A stretch of 64,000 nucleotides of DNA from positions 124,001 through 188,000 of the forward strand of contig JAESUZ010004509.1 of the NCBI GenBank assembly GCA_017311185.1, given 5' to 3'. This DNA comes from Proteles cristata cristata. Its lineage: Eukaryota; Chordata; Mammalia; Carnivora; Hyaenidae. Positions 37,086 to 48,801 of this stretch are shown here, one piece after another. The position numbers and the translations under genes were made by a program. The notes below the pieces were generated by a model. It was not told the origin of the DNA. It did no database searches and saw only the letters and a program-made list of their open reading frames with translations. Positions within the stretch are counted from its first letter, which is position 1; each line of letters starts with the position of its first letter.

Positions 37086-38099
37086 GGGTCCAATTACGAG
37101 GCGACGGGGCCACAATGTAGCACCCCCCACCTCGGGGCTTTGGGCAAGGTGGCGGCTGGTGGCGGTGGCAGGGGCCCTGGCCACTTGTGGCCAACCTCAC
37201 CCTTGCTGGCCCTGAGTTAGAGATGGGGGTGGGGTGGGGTGGATGCCGGAAGAGCCTCAGTGACCCCCACCGCCCCCCAGGGCCAGCCAGCCGGTCTCAC
37301 CTCCTCCCTAATGGCCCCCGACACCTGCCTCCTTCCCACTACCCACCTCACAGAGTCCCCCCCCCCCGCCCAGGGTAGACCCCATGGATGGGGCCCGTCT
37401 CCACGCTTAACCCCCCGGACACACTGGCCCTCCTGCTGGCTCGGCTCACACGGCGGTGCAGACAGATGCCCCCACCCCCACTCTGGAATGGAGTCGGACG
37501 GGGAGCCAAGCCACTGAGGTGCCGGGAGGACGTGTCTGTGGGTCTTCTGAGTCCCAAGGGCGCTCCAGCCCTGCACAGGAAGGAGGGAGGGGGCGGGGGG
37601 GGTGTGCCGGTTCCAGCCTCTGGGGCCAGCCCTCCTGCCTGCAGGGACACAGGGCATGGGGTCTACAGAGCAGGAGAGTGGGGACCGGCCACGCCAGCCC
37701 CCTAGAGCCCAATGCAGTGACAGCCCTCCCAGACGGGCACCGAGGGGGCCTCCGGGGCCCAGATCTCGGGTCCCCTGGGGGCTGTGACCTGGGGAGCCCG
37801 GGGGCGCACCGGCCAACGGCCGGGAACCCACCCTCTGCCCGGCCTGGCCTGCACAGAGCCCACAGCATCCGCTGCCTCCTTCCCCTGAGTCCCCAGATGG
37901 CCCTGGCCCTGCCTCCCTGGGCAGCCCCAAGCACAAGCCCGCCTTCCTGTCCAGGAGTCGGGGCACCTTCCCGGGGGACGGGGGCGGTGGGACTGCCTCG
38001 GGGACACGCGGGGGCCGGGCCCAAGTGCCACCAGGGTTGCCCCACTCTGCCTTTAGACAAGGAGACAGAGATGCCTGCTGCCCGCATCTGCCTGGCATC

Positions 38100-38460
38100 A
38101 CGCCCAGACCTATTTTTAAGCCCATTTACTAGAAATCCCACAAATTAAAGGAAATACGGATAATGCAGTAAGAATCCTGGGGGCCGAATAAAAGCTACAC
38201 ATAATTGTCCTCGCGCTCCAATGTGAGAATCTTAACCACAGACCCAGATCTCCCCGAGCCCCTGTGCGAAGTGAGGCGCTCTGCTGCGTGAGGAGGGGAG
38301 CCGCAGGGGGCAGGCCCGCGCTCGCCCGCCCCGCGACCAGAGGCGCGGCCCGGGCTGGCAGCCGGGCCCATAAAAGGTAATTACTGATATGAAAAATAAA
38401 GATCATAAATGCGAACACCCGACTTTACAGCCGGGGATGCCAATTACCACCAGGGCGGTG
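38100..38460. promoter_or_regulatory. AT-rich candidate conserved element
   Basis: Two AT-rich sub-blocks (38110-38240 and 38370-38450) contain ACACATAATTGTCC, GGTAATTACTGATATG and CCAATTACCACC. They carry repeated TAATTAC-type homeodomain cores and are repeat-free. Confidence 0.4.
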
Positions 38461-38993
38461 GGTTCCCAGAGGCGGCTCCTCTGCGGGGCAGGGTGGGGGC
38501 ACCCGGCGGGCTCCCACGGTAAGCGGGGGTGTGGGGGGGCGGGGTAGGGGGCTGCAGAGCCCCAGACCTTGCAGAAGCTGTGGGGCACAGACAGGACCAG
38601 CCAGCCAGCTGGCCGGGGACGGCGGGGCTCGGGGCTCACGCCGGCCAGGGTGGGACCCCCAGGACGGGCTGGTCCCCCACACCTCAGGGGTGGGAGTCGA
38701 GACAGAGGACAAAGCAGCAACAGAGCGCACCCGGGTGACCGTCGAAGATGCGGCTGGTGGGCACCCCCGCTCCCCGAGACCCTCGGGGTCCCGGGGCACG
38801 TCCTCACCACCTGCGGACCCCGGGCCACCGCCCTCCCCGCTCATTCCACCCGCCAGGCAGCAGGGCCCCCGCCTCCACCAGAACCCCCTGCGCTCCGCCT
38901 GCTCCCCTGGGCCCTCCAGACCCACCCGCCTGCCGAGAGCCTGTGGGTGGGGGGTCCGCACAGGTGGGAGGGGGGCAGAGGAGATGGAGAGAG

Positions 38994-38994
<1 letters not shown>

Positions 38995-39038
<44 letters not shown>

Positions 39039-39041
39039 CGC
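38995..39041 (+). repeat. (TG)n(CG)n microsatellite
   Basis: About 18 TG units are followed by about five CG units. Alternating purine-pyrimidine tracts of this type can adopt Z-DNA and are usually length-polymorphic. Confidence 0.97.
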
Positions 39042-41104
39042 ATGCACAGTGTCCCCAGATCTCCTGGCCTGGGATCATGCTATTCATCCCGGCTGTCACA
39101 GAGCAGGGACATGGCCCAGTGGTGCCACTACCTTCTAGGCCGAAGGAGACCCTTCCCCAGGGGCTGGGGGGGAGGGGACCGGCCCTCCCCAGCCCCCAGT
39201 TGCCCTGGAATCCCAGAGAGGTCAGGGAGGCTGCAGCCGCCCGCTCGCGTCCTGCCGGACACCAGGTGGCCCCTGCGGCCTGGCTGGGGCAGAGCGGGCT
39301 GAGGTCAGGGCTCCCGCCGCCCCAGCCGCCCGGATGGACGACAGCGGGCCCTGCAGCCACACTTGCTCCACGGAGATGCTTCCCCTGCCCGCCGAACACG
39401 AGGCCTCCCAAGTCTGGCTGCAGCGCCTGCCCTTCTCGCTGCGGGGCCCTGGCCACCGGGGGGTCGGCTGGGAAGTGAGCTCCGAGGTAGAGGGAAGGAG
39501 CCGGGAGAGGCAGGTCAGGGAGCAGTGGAAGGTCGCCCCCGCCAGATCCCCGAAAGCCACCAGCTCAGAGGAGGGCCGAGAGGTTGACGGCAGGCAGGCA
39601 AGCTGGCGGGGGGCAAGATCAGGAGACACACAAACATGAACTTCAGATGGGTGGTACGCCGACCGGAGAATTCTGACACTTGGAAATAACCATCGCGGGG
39701 AGGCAGGGCTGTCGGGCCGCCCCAAGTTTGCCCCAGGATGACCTCTGTCCGGGGGGACGCCCTCTGACTCCCTTTCTACCCAGGCTGTCGAGTTACATGT
39801 AAACACGGTCGTTTGGGTCCAGGAAAGAGGCAAACTTTCCCTCCACTGGAAAGGACAGCCCCAGGACGCGAGCCGGCGGGGGGTGTCTGGGAGTCCCCCT
39901 GTGCCTCCGTCCGTCCTCGCTGTCCACGGCTCCTCGGGCGCCCTCACGGCCGCCCGGCAGCCCCTCCCCGGGGCTTCAGCACGCCCTCGCCCACACTCGC
40001 TCCGCACTCGCACGCGGGTCCGCGTCAGAACTGAAGACACGGCGCGCTGACCGACACCCAGGGGGCTGGCCCGCAAGCGTCCCGGGGACGACCGCGGCCT
40101 CGGCGGACGGTCTTCCTCTGCCTTCGCGGTCGATTTCCGCCCACCCCCAGCCCCGCTCCCAGACTATTCTGTGTCCAGCGGGCGGCCTAGTCCCTCAGCC
40201 CACCTGCACCCAGGGTAACGTGTGGTCCGGGCCACGTCCCTTCTCCACGGCAAGGACCAGTCGCCAGGCCCCAGGCTGGTCTCGGCCACCCTGGCCGGGG
40301 CACCCCCAGAGCTGGGAGCCGGCGAGCGGGCCGACGGCCGGCTTCCAAGTGTGACCACGGGGGGGGACTCTGAAGGGCAGATGAGGGGTCTCAGCTGTGC
40401 TGTCAGCCGTGGCTGTTCATCAGCCAAGGGAAGAGCTCACGGCCGTTGCACAGGAAAAGCTCTCTCTCATCAGACAAGGAAAGGTGAGCCGCTTCCTTCT
40501 GACCCGCAGCCGCTGCCGCAGGCTCAGTGTCCACACCCTTCTCCCGACTCTGAAGGGGGTTTGTGACTTAGAGTCTCTTAAAGAGCCGTGTCCTCATGCG
40601 CTAATAGATAATAAGTGACCTTATAAACCTAACAACTTCAGAATTCCCAGAATATAGAAAGAAAGAAATTCTAACATGGTGAATGAGCTAGCATTTTAAG
40701 GCGGGAACCCTTCAGAGGCACAACCAGCTCAAAAAGTATTTCAAAGTGAAACTCCCAATTTCCACAATCCTGAACAAATCAGAATGCTCTCATAACTTGA
40801 GTTAAAAAAATTAAAAACAACCTGGTGTCTTTTCTTTAATTTATAAATGCATGGATTTTGTTATCAAGACCTGGATGTGTTTTCTCATAAGGAAAGTAGT
40901 CCATCTGAATTTCCCAAACTCTGTACCATTTGACCAGAGAAGCTCCTAATACTCGCACATTGTGTTCCAGACTAGGAAAAAGTAGACCACTTATAGTCAA
41001 TTCTATTGAATAAGTCAAACTGATACCAAAACTTGTATCAAAATTGTGTTGGATTTCTACTTCCGGGAAGAGGGAACACTGAAGTGATGCCTTAAAATCT
41101 CCGT

Positions 41105-41295
41105 GGGGCGCCTGGGGGGCTCAGCCGGTTAAGTGTTTAGCTCTTTCTTGATTTCAGCTCAGGTCACGATCCCACGAGTTGGGATCTGTCTGCTGGGGAT
41201 TCTCTCTCGCTCTCTGCCCCTACCCTGCTCATGCATGCGCGCTCTCTCTCAAACATTTTTAATGTTATTTTTAAACATTAAAAATAAAAAGAGAA
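41105..41295 (+). mobile_element. CAN-SINE copy, internally deleted
   Basis: Begins GGGGCGCCTGGGGGGCTCAG. The body is shortened between the CACGATCCCACGAGT segment and the CT-rich tract. Confidence 0.9.
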
Positions 41296-41670
41296 AAATA
41301 ATATCTCTGTCAAGATAATTTCAACATCTGTCATCCAAAGACACAGGACACATAACCGACACATAAAAACACTCAGGGAACCAGGAATGGGGGAAACTTC
41401 CTCAACCTGGAAAAGTGCACGTGTGAAAACCCACAACTAACCTCACACTCAGAGGTAGAAAACTGGCTGCTTTCCCCCCAAGATCAGGAAAAAGGCAAGA
41501 AGTCCACACTATACAAGGGGCTCTCAGGGAGGCCACTGGGCAAGAAGATGAAACAAAACAAAAATAGTTAGAAAGGAAAAAATTAGACTGTCCCTATTTG
41601 TAGGTCACATGATCTTGTACAGAGAAAATTCTGAGGAATCAACCAAAAAACTATTAAAACTAAATAACAA

Positions 41671-41908
41671 GGGGCGCCTGGGTGGCTTAGTCGGTTAAGC
41701 GTCCGACTTTCGCTTAGGTCATGATCTCGCGGATCGTGGGTTCGAGCCCCGCGTCGGGCTCTGTGCTGACTGCCAGCTCAGAGCCTGGAGTCTGTTTCAG
41801 AGTCTGTGACTCCCTCTCTCTCTGACCCTCCCTGCTCACGCTGTCTCTCTCTCTCTCTCTCTCCTAGAAATAAATAAAACATTAAAAAAAAAATAAAAAT
41901 AAAAAATA
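41671..41908 (+). mobile_element. CAN-SINE copy, CTTAG subfamily, with TSD
   Basis: Near-consensus. Flanked by AAACTAAATAACAA on both sides (left copy ending 41670, right copy 41909-41922). Confidence 0.96.
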
Positions 41909-42026
41909 AAACTAAATAACAAGTTCAGCAAGTGTGCAGGCTATACGATCAGTACACAAAACTCAGACATATCTCTCTACGCTACAAACAATCTGAAAAT
42001 GAAATTTAGTAAATAATTCCATTTCC

Positions 42027-42247
42027 GGGGCACCTGGGTGGCTTAGTGGGTTAAGCGTCCGACTTTCGCGTAGGTCATGATCTTGCAGTTCGTGGGTTCG
42101 GGCCCCGCGTCGGGCTCTGTGCTGACTGCCAGCTCGGAGCCTGGAGCCTGTTTCAGAGTCTGTGACTCCCTCTCTCTCTGACCCTCCCCTGCTCACGCTG
42201 TCTCTCTCTCTCTCCTAGAAATAAATAAAAAACATTAAAAAAAAACC
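42027..42247 (+). mobile_element. CAN-SINE copy, CTTAG subfamily, with TSD
   Basis: Flanked by AATTCCATTTCC at about 42015-42026 and 42248-42259. It carries the GACTTTCGCGTAGG variant and the TCCTAGAAATAAATAAA tail. Confidence 0.96.
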
Positions 42248-42303
42248 AATTCCATTTCCAATGACATCAAAAAGCATAAAATACTTAAAGAAATGAATTC
42301 AAG

Positions 42304-42508
42304 GGGCGCCTGGGTGGCTTAGTTGGTTGAGCGTCCGACTTTCGCTCAGGTCATGATCTCGCGATTTGTGGGTTCGAGCCCCGATCGGGCTCTGCGCTGA
42401 CTACCAGCTCGGAGCCTGGAGCCTGTTTCAGTCTGTGACTCCCTCTCTCTCTGACCCTCCCCTGCTCATGCTGTCTCTCTCTCTCTTAAAAATAAATAAA
42501 ACATAAAA
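42304..42508 (+). mobile_element. CAN-SINE copy with TSD
   Basis: Flanked by AAAGAAATGAATTCAA. Carries CTTAGTTGGTTGAGC and a tail variant of AAAAATAAATAAAAC lacking the TCCTAG motif. Confidence 0.95.
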
Positions 42509-43108
42509 AAAAAGAAATGAATTCAACAGAAGTAGTGTAAAAACCTACATTTTGAAAGCTATAAAATTGTGTTGGAAGAAACTAAAGATCCAAATAAATG
42601 GAAAGATACCCACGTTCATTGATTGGAAGACCCAACGTTGCGAAGGCGGCAGGAACTCCCCAAACGGATCCACAGATTCAGTGGGATCCTAATCAAAATC
42701 CCAGCTGACGTCACCACAGATACTGACAAGCCAACCTTAAAACTCCTATGGAAACACAAGGAACCCAGAGTAGCTGGGGTGGATGCTGAAAAAGAACAAA
42801 GTTGGAGCACTCATGCTTCCCACTTTGAAGACTTACTACAAAGCTCAGTAATCAAAACAGAGTGGTGCTAACAGGGGGACAGATACACAGATGGAATGAG
42901 AGTGGAAGTCTAGAAACAAAGAGCAAGGGGGCCAAGACCATTCAACACAAAGAGAATAGTATTTTCAAAATATGGCGCTGGGACAGCTGGACATCCACTT
43001 GTAAAGGAATGAAGTTGGACCGTACCTCACACCATGTACAAGAGTTAAAACACGTCAAAGATCTGAATGTAGGAGATAAAACTATAAGACTCTTAGAACA
43101 AAGGGCAG

Positions 43109-43304
43109 GGGCACCTGGGGGCTCAGTCCGTTGAGCATCCGACTTTGGATCAGGTCGTGATCTCATGGTTCGTGAGTTCGTGCCCAGCACTGGGCTCTCT
43201 GCTGTCAACACAGAGCCCACTTCGGGTCCTTTGTCCCCCTCTCTCTGCCCCTCTCCTGCTCCCCACCCTGCCCTTTCAAAAATAAACATTAAAAATTTTT
43301 AAAA
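43109..43304 (+). mobile_element. CAN-SINE copy
   Basis: Begins GGGGCACCTGGGGGCTCAGT and ends with AAAAATAAACATTAAAAA. An older, diverged copy. Confidence 0.88.
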
Positions 43305-43658
43305 AAGAAAACATGGGGCAACTATTTGTAGCCTCAAGTTAGGCAATGGATTCTTAGATATGACCTGAAAAGCACAAACAACCAAAGAAAAACAGATGAA
43401 TTAAACTTCACTAAATTTTTAAACTTTGTGCATCAAAAGAAAGCGAAAGACAAACAATGGCAGGGGACATGCAAAAATCATATTTCTGGTAAGAAACTTG
43501 AGAATTCCAAAAACTCAAAATTAAAAAGACAAATAACCCGATTTAAAAATGGGCAAAGCACCTGTTTCTCCAAAGATACACAAATATCCAATATGCATGT
43601 GAAAAGATGCTCAACATCACAGAGCCACTGGGGAAACGCAAATCAAAACCATAATGAG

Positions 43659-43856
43659 GGCGCCCGGGGAGCCCGGTCAGTTAGGCCGACAACACTCTGG
43701 ATTTCAGCTCAAGTTATGATCTCGCGTCTCATCATGAGATGGAGCTCTGAGCTGAAGGCGCAGAGCTTGCTTGAATTCTCCCCCTGTCTCTGCCCCTCCT
43801 CTGCTTGTGCTCTCTCTCTCTCCCCCAAAATACTTAAAACATTTAAAAAATAATAA
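43659..43856 (+). mobile_element. CAN-SINE copy, diverged
   Basis: The head GGGCGCCCGGGGAGCCCGGT, a shortened middle, then a CTCTCTCTCTCTC tract and an A-rich tail. Confidence 0.82.
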
Positions 43857-43859
43857 TTA

Positions 43860-44058
43860 GGGGCGTCTGGGTGGCTCAGTCTGCTGAGCATCTGACTTCA
43901 GTTCACGGTCTGTGTTGAGCTCTCTGCTGACAGCTCAGAGCCTGGAGCTGCTTGGGATTCTGTGTCTCCCTCTCTCTCTGCCCCTCCCCTGCTCCAGCTC
44001 TGCTTCTCTCTGTCTCTCAAAAATAAATAAACATTAAAAAAATTTTTTTTAATAATAA
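43860..44058 (+). mobile_element. CAN-SINE copy
   Basis: Begins GGGGCGTCTGGGTGGCTCAG. An internal deletion removes the GATCTC...GAGCCCC segment. Confidence 0.88.
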
Positions 44059-44131
44059 TTCAAAAAATTAAGCAACAACCATAAGGAGATAACACACTCA
44101 CTAGGTTGGCTATCATCAAAAAGAAAGCTTA

Positions 44132-44355
44132 GGGGCACCTGGGTGGCTTAGTCGGTTAAGCGTCCGACTTTCGCTTAGGTCATGATCTTGCGGTTCGTGG
44201 GTTCGAGCCCCGCGTCGGGCTCTGTGCTGACTGCCAGCTTGGAGCCTGGAGCCTGTTTCGGAGTCTGTGACTCCCTCTCTCTCTCTCTGCCCCTCCCCTG
44301 CTCACTCTCCCTCTCTCTCAAAATAAATAAATAAACTTAAAAATAAATAAACAAA
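44132..44355 (+). mobile_element. CAN-SINE copy, CTTAG subfamily
   Basis: Shows GGTGGCTTAGTCGGTTAAGC and GACTTTCGCTTAGG, with a mixed tail (CTCAAAATAAATAAATAAAC). Confidence 0.94.
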
Positions 44356-44784
44356 CGTGCTGGTGTAGATGTGATGGGAATGTAAAAGGATGCAGCCATG
44401 TCTGGATGACAGTCTGGAAGTTCTTCAAAAGGTTAAAGGTGGAGTTGCATAGAAGCCAGCAACTTCACTCCTAGGTATAACCCAGAGAAATTAAAACAAA
44501 CATACAAGCAAAAACCAGTATATGAACGGCAGCATTATTCACAATAGCCAAAAAGTGGAAACAACCCAAAATGTCCATCCATAGGATAAATGAAATGTGG
44601 CAAAACCAAACAACAGAATACGATCCATCTTCATCCATAAGAGGGATGAAGCACCAACTGATGCTAGAACATGGATGAGCCCTGAAAAAATCATGCTAAG
44701 TAAAAAACAACAAAAAAACCAAGTCATAAAAGACCACATAATACATGATTCCATTTATATGAAATGCCCAGAACAGGAAATTTA

Positions 44785-44979
44785 ATTTTTTATTTTTGAG
44801 AGAGAAAGAGAGTGCATGAGAGCGTGGGAGGGGCAGAGAGAGAGGGAGACACAGAATCCGAAGCAGTTCTAGGCTCCGAGCTGTCAGCACAGAGCCCGAC
44901 GCGGGGCTCAAACTCATGAACTACAAGACCATGATTTGCACCGAAGTCAGATGTTTAACCAGGAGCCTCCCAGGCGCCC
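44785..44979 (-). mobile_element. CAN-SINE copy with TSD
   Basis: A reverse-oriented copy flanked by CCAGAACAGGAAATTTA and CCAGAACAGGCAATTTA. Ends at the head complement CCCAGGCGCCCC. Confidence 0.93.
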
Positions 44980-45974
44980 CCAGAACAGGCAATTTATAAA
45001 GACATAAGACAGATGAGCGGCTGCCTAGGGCTGGAGGTGGTGGGGGGTCAGGGAGGACTAGAGGGAATCGGAGTGACCGCTAAAGGGTATAGAATTTCTT
45101 TCTGGGTTAATGAAAATGTCCTAAAACTGACTGTGATGATGGGTGCACAACTCCAAGTAGACTAGAGACCGCCGGATTGTGATCCTGCAGGTGATCTGCA
45201 TGGTATGTGAATCATATCTCAATAAAGCTTTCTTAAAAAAAAATTACAGATCCATGAAAATGAAATTTTAAATGTCAAGAGACCCATAGGAAGGTGTCGT
45301 TGGGGGGAGGGGTACAAAGAAAGAATAAACACGATAAACAGAATCAAAAAAATAAAATGGCAGACTTAAGCCCTAGCATATCAAATGTAAATGGCCTAAA
45401 TATACCAATTAAAAGACAGAGATTAGCAGAGTAGATGAAAAAAACAGGACCCAATTATATGCAGTCTAAACGAAATTCAATTTCAAACACAATGATAGAG
45501 ATAATTTCAAAAAAATAGAAAAAGAGAATTCGTGCAAACATAAAAGAAAACAGGAGTTGCTATATTAATATCAAGTAAAGTAGGTTTTGGGGCAAAGAAA
45601 TTTATCAAAAACGAAGACAGACATTTCACAAGGACCAAGGGGTCAATCCACCCAGAAGGCACAGAAGTCCTCAAAGTAAACGTACCAGACAACAGAACAG
45701 CTAAGCATATGAGCACACGTGGGTAGAGCTAAAGACAGAGACAAATCCACAGTTGCAATTGGGGACTTGGACAATCCTCTCTCGACAACTGATAGAACCA
45801 GACAGCAGATGAGCAAAAATACAGAGACCCAAAGTCCACTAACGGGACCCGATCAGCACTCGCAGAGCCATACACCCAACAACAGCAGAGTAAACACTCT
45901 TTTCAAGTGCCCATGGAACTTACACCCAGACAAGCAATATCTTGAAACTAAATCTCAAGAAATTTAAAAGAATT

Positions 45975-46206
45975 AGGGCGCCTGGGTGGCTTAGTCGGTT
46001 GAGCGTCCGACTTTCGCGTAGGTCATGATCTCGCGGTTCATGGGTTCAGGCCCCGCGTCGGGCTCTGTGCTGACTGCCAGCTCGGAGCCTGGAGCCTGTT
46101 TCAGTCTGTGTCTCCCTCTCTCTCTGACCCTCCCCTGCTCACGCTGTCTCTCTCTCTGTCTCTCTCCTAGAAATAAATAAAACATTAAAAAAATAAAAAA
46201 GAAAAA
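45975..46206 (+). mobile_element. CAN-SINE copy, CTTAG subfamily, with TSD
   Basis: Flanked by AGAAATTTAAAAGAATT on both sides. Shows GACTTTCGCGTAGG and the TCCTAGAAATAAATAAAAC tail. Confidence 0.96.
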
Positions 46207-46654
46207 AAGAAATTTAAAAGAATTGAAATCATACAGAGTGTGTTCTTCCATCCCTATGAAATCATATTGGAAATCAATAACATAAAGTAACGAGGAAATC
46301 TCCAAACATTTGGAAATATTAGCAACACACCTCCAAGTCACCCGCGTGTCAGAAGAAGTCTCCAGGAAAGCAAGTGAATGAAAAGGAAAATACAACATAT
46401 CAAAATATGTGGGACGCCGCTTAAGAGTGGAGAGGATAATGTACAGCACTAAGTGCTCATAGTAGCGATAAAAGGAAAATTTTCAAATCAATAATCTTAA
46501 GCTCTCATCTCAAGGACCTAGAAAAAGAAGCAAAATAAACTGAAAGGAAATAATGATGAGGGCAGAAATCAATCAAATTGAAGATAGAAAAAAAAAAAAA
46601 AAACAGAAAAAACTCAATGAAACAAAGAATTGGTTCTTTTAAAAGATCAGTGAA

Positions 46655-46873
46655 GGAGCACCCAGGGAGCTCAGTCGGTTAAGCGTCCGACTTCGGCTCC
46701 GGTCACGATCTCACGGTTCGTGGGTTCGAGCCCCGCATTGGGCTCTGTGCTGACAGCTCAGAGCCCGGAGCCTGTTTTGGATTCTGTGTCTCCCCTCTCT
46801 CTGACCCTCCCTGCTCACACTGTCTCTCTCTCTCTCTCTCTCAGAAATAAATAAAAAAACATTAAAAAAAAAA
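46655..46873 (+). mobile_element. CAN-SINE copy with TSD
   Basis: Head altered to GGAGCACCCAGGGAGCTCAG. Flanked by ATCAGTGAA repeats (46645-46653 and about 46874-46882). Confidence 0.92.
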
Positions 46874-47404
46874 ATCAGTGAAATTCACAAACCTCTATCA
46901 TGACTGACAAAAAAAGAGAGAGAGAAGACAAATTAATTACCAGTATCAGGAATGAAGCAGGGGCTATCACTACAGACTCTGCAGATGTAAAAAGAATAAT
47001 ATGGACAACTTTCTGCACTTCAACCTGACAAAATAAGTTAAATAACCAATTCCTAAGGGGGGAAAAAAACCTACCACAATCTACCTAATATGAAACGGAG
47101 TATTTGAATAGCCTTCTAACTATTCAGGAAACTGAACTTGTAACTTTAAAGATTCTCAAAAGAGAAATTTCCAAGCCCAGATGGTTTCCCTGGAGAATTC
47201 TACCAAACGTCGAAAGACGGATTAACACCACTGTCCACAATCTTTTCCAGGAAACAGAAGAGGAAGGAACACTTCCCAATTCATTTACGAAGCTAATATT
47301 ACCCTGATAGCAAAACCAAAGACAGCACAAGAGAAAGCCGCGCACCAACGTTCCTCATGACACAGATGCAAAGTCCTTAACCAAGTAAGAATAGAATTCA
47401 GCAG

Positions 47405-47628
47405 GGGCGCCTGGGTGGCTTAGTCGGTTAAGTGTCCGACTTTGGCTCAGGTCATGATCTCACAGTTCGTGCGTTCGAGCCCCACGTCGGGCTCTGTGCT
47501 GACAGCTCGGAGCCTGGAGCTGCTTCAGAGTCTGTGACTCCCTCTCTCTCTGACCCTCCCCTGTTCACGCTGTCTCTCTCTCTCTCTCTCCTAGAGATAA
47601 ATAAAACATTTATAAAAAAAAAAAAAAA
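47405..47628 (+). mobile_element. CAN-SINE copy, CTTAG subfamily, with TSD
   Basis: Flanked by AGAATAGAATTCAGCA and AGAATAAATTCAGCA. Has the TCCTAGAGATAAATAAAAC tail and a long A run. Confidence 0.95.
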
Positions 47629-48097
47629 AGAATAAATTCAGCAATATATAAATAAAAATCATACACGTGACTGAGTGGGATTTATTCCAGGGGTGCAAGG
47701 CAGATTCCATACTTAAAACTCAATCAATGTATCCCGCTATCATCAGACTAATGAAGAAATATCACATGAACATACCATTCAATGCAGAAGTATCTGACAA
47801 TAGTCAACATACACCTGTGATAAAAATTCTCAGAGCGCGTCCTCAACTTGATAAAAGAGCATCTACAAAACCCCTACAGCTGATCCTCTCTCCTTAAGAG
47901 GGGGAGCAGGGCATGGACATCGTCCTCACCACTGTTACTCAACACAGTGCAATAAGGCAAGGAAATGCACACAGATTAGACTGGAGAGGAAGAAATAAAG
48001 CTGTCCCAATTTGTCAAAGACAGGATCGTCTACATAGAAAATCCCAGGAAACCCACCAAAAAAATCTAGAATAAGTGAGCTTAACAAGGTTACAAGA

Positions 48098-48583
48098 TAG
48101 GGGTGCCTGGGTATAGTAAGATAGTGCCTTTGGTGACCAGTCAAGAGCTGCTCCGTTTCTGGCTGGTCATGATTCGCGGTTCGCCTGCCACACTGGCTTC
48201 TCTGGGGGAAGGCTGCCGCTCAGAGCCTGGAGCTCTGTCTGTGACTCCTCTCTGACCCTTCCCTGCTCGTTCTCTTCTCTTCTCTTCTTCTTCTTCTCCT
48301 AGAATAAATAGACATTTTATTTTTATTTTAAATGTTTTTTATTTATTTCTCAGAGAGAGAGAGAGAGAGAGACAGCGTGAGCAGGGGAGGGTCAGAGAGA
48401 GAGGGAGTCACAGACTCTGAAACAGGCTCCAGGCCTCTGAGCCGGCAGGCAGCACAGAGCCCGGAGCCAAGGGGGTCAACCTAACAACCGGGCGAGATCA
48501 TGACCCGAGCGAAAGTCGGACGCTTAACCGACTGAGCCACCCAGGCGCCCCTAGAAACATTTTTTAAAAATTAAAAAAAAAAA
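48098..48583 (+). mobile_element. Outer CAN-SINE of an opposed nested pair
   Basis: The plus-strand head GGGGTGCCTGGGTA and tail (CCTAGAATAAATAGACATTT, then A-rich after the inner copy) belong to one SINE flanked by AACAAGGTTACAAGA at 48083-48097 and 48584-48598. The body is unusually full of small indels and reads as scrambled relative to every sibling copy. Confidence 0.85.
48325..48553 (-). mobile_element. Inner CAN-SINE inserted in the tail of the outer copy
   Basis: A minus-strand copy whose tail and head complement (CGACTGAGCCACCCAGGCGC) are near-consensus, but with a scrambled patch at 48462-48490. The outer tail segments TAGAATAAATAGACATTTT and TAGAAACATTTTT on its two sides look like the insertion duplication. 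Confidence 0.85.
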
Positions 48584-48683
48584 AACAAGGTTACAAGACA
48601 GAAGGTAAACAATTGTATTCCTATATACCATCAATTACCAAGATACAATACTACCTATGATCATTCAGAAAAATCAATGTGTA

Positions 48684-48795
48684 AGGGGTGCCTGTCTGGC
48701 CCAGTTGGTAGAGCAGGAGATGGATCTCAGGGTTGTGTGTTCCAGCCTTACGTTGGGGGTAGAGTTTACTTTAAAAAAAACAGAAACAAAAACAA
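48684..48795 (+). mobile_element. Older short tRNA-derived carnivoran SINE
   Basis: GGGGTGCCTGTCTGGCCCAG then TTGGTAGAGCAGGAGATGGA, GATCTCAGGG and a GTAGAGTTTACTTTAAAA tail. This is a distinct, shorter family lacking the CT-rich tract. Confidence 0.85.
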
Positions 48796-48801
48796 AAAAC
48801 A

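Larger units (their letters stand above)
31231..41100. other. Upstream or first-intron region without supported genes
   Basis: GC-rich, CpG-moderate sequence with no recognised CAN-SINE. It holds several isolated AT-rich blocks (34130-34200, 35030-35190, 36940-37080, 38100-38460) and a TG microsatellite. By analogy with the long human NACC2 gene it may be intron 1 or 5' flank. No splice-supported exon was found. Long open frames here reflect low stop-codon frequency at high GC. Confidence 0.6.
41325..45245 (+). mobile_element. Old L1 (ORF2 to 3' end) broken by SINE insertions
   Basis: Successive segments follow L1 order: ACAGAGAAAATTCTGAGGAA (41620), ATGGAAACACAAGGAACCCA (42748), AAAATGGGCAAAGCACCTGT (43545), ATGCTCAACATCACAGAGCC (43607), the AACCCAAAATGTCCATCC zone (44563), and a 3' UTR with TAATGAAAATGTCCTAAAAC ending at CTCAATAAAGCTTTCTTA near 45220. 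ORF2 is destroyed by many stops. It carries eight or nine SINE insertions and lies antisense to NACC2. Confidence 0.85.

Noticed and set aside
37217..38148. Overlapping 230-300 codon frames on both strands
   Set aside because: Mutually overlapping frames on both strands at high GC indicate absence of stop codons, not coding. There are no splice signals or domains.
38425..39456. Minus-strand open frame of 343 codons
   Set aside because: It crosses the TG/CG microsatellite as a Thr-His run and has no recognisable domain. It is compositional.
44539..48144. Short open frames in the L1 region as genes
   Set aside because: They are fragments of decayed L1 ORF2 or run through SINEs. None is long enough to encode an active product.
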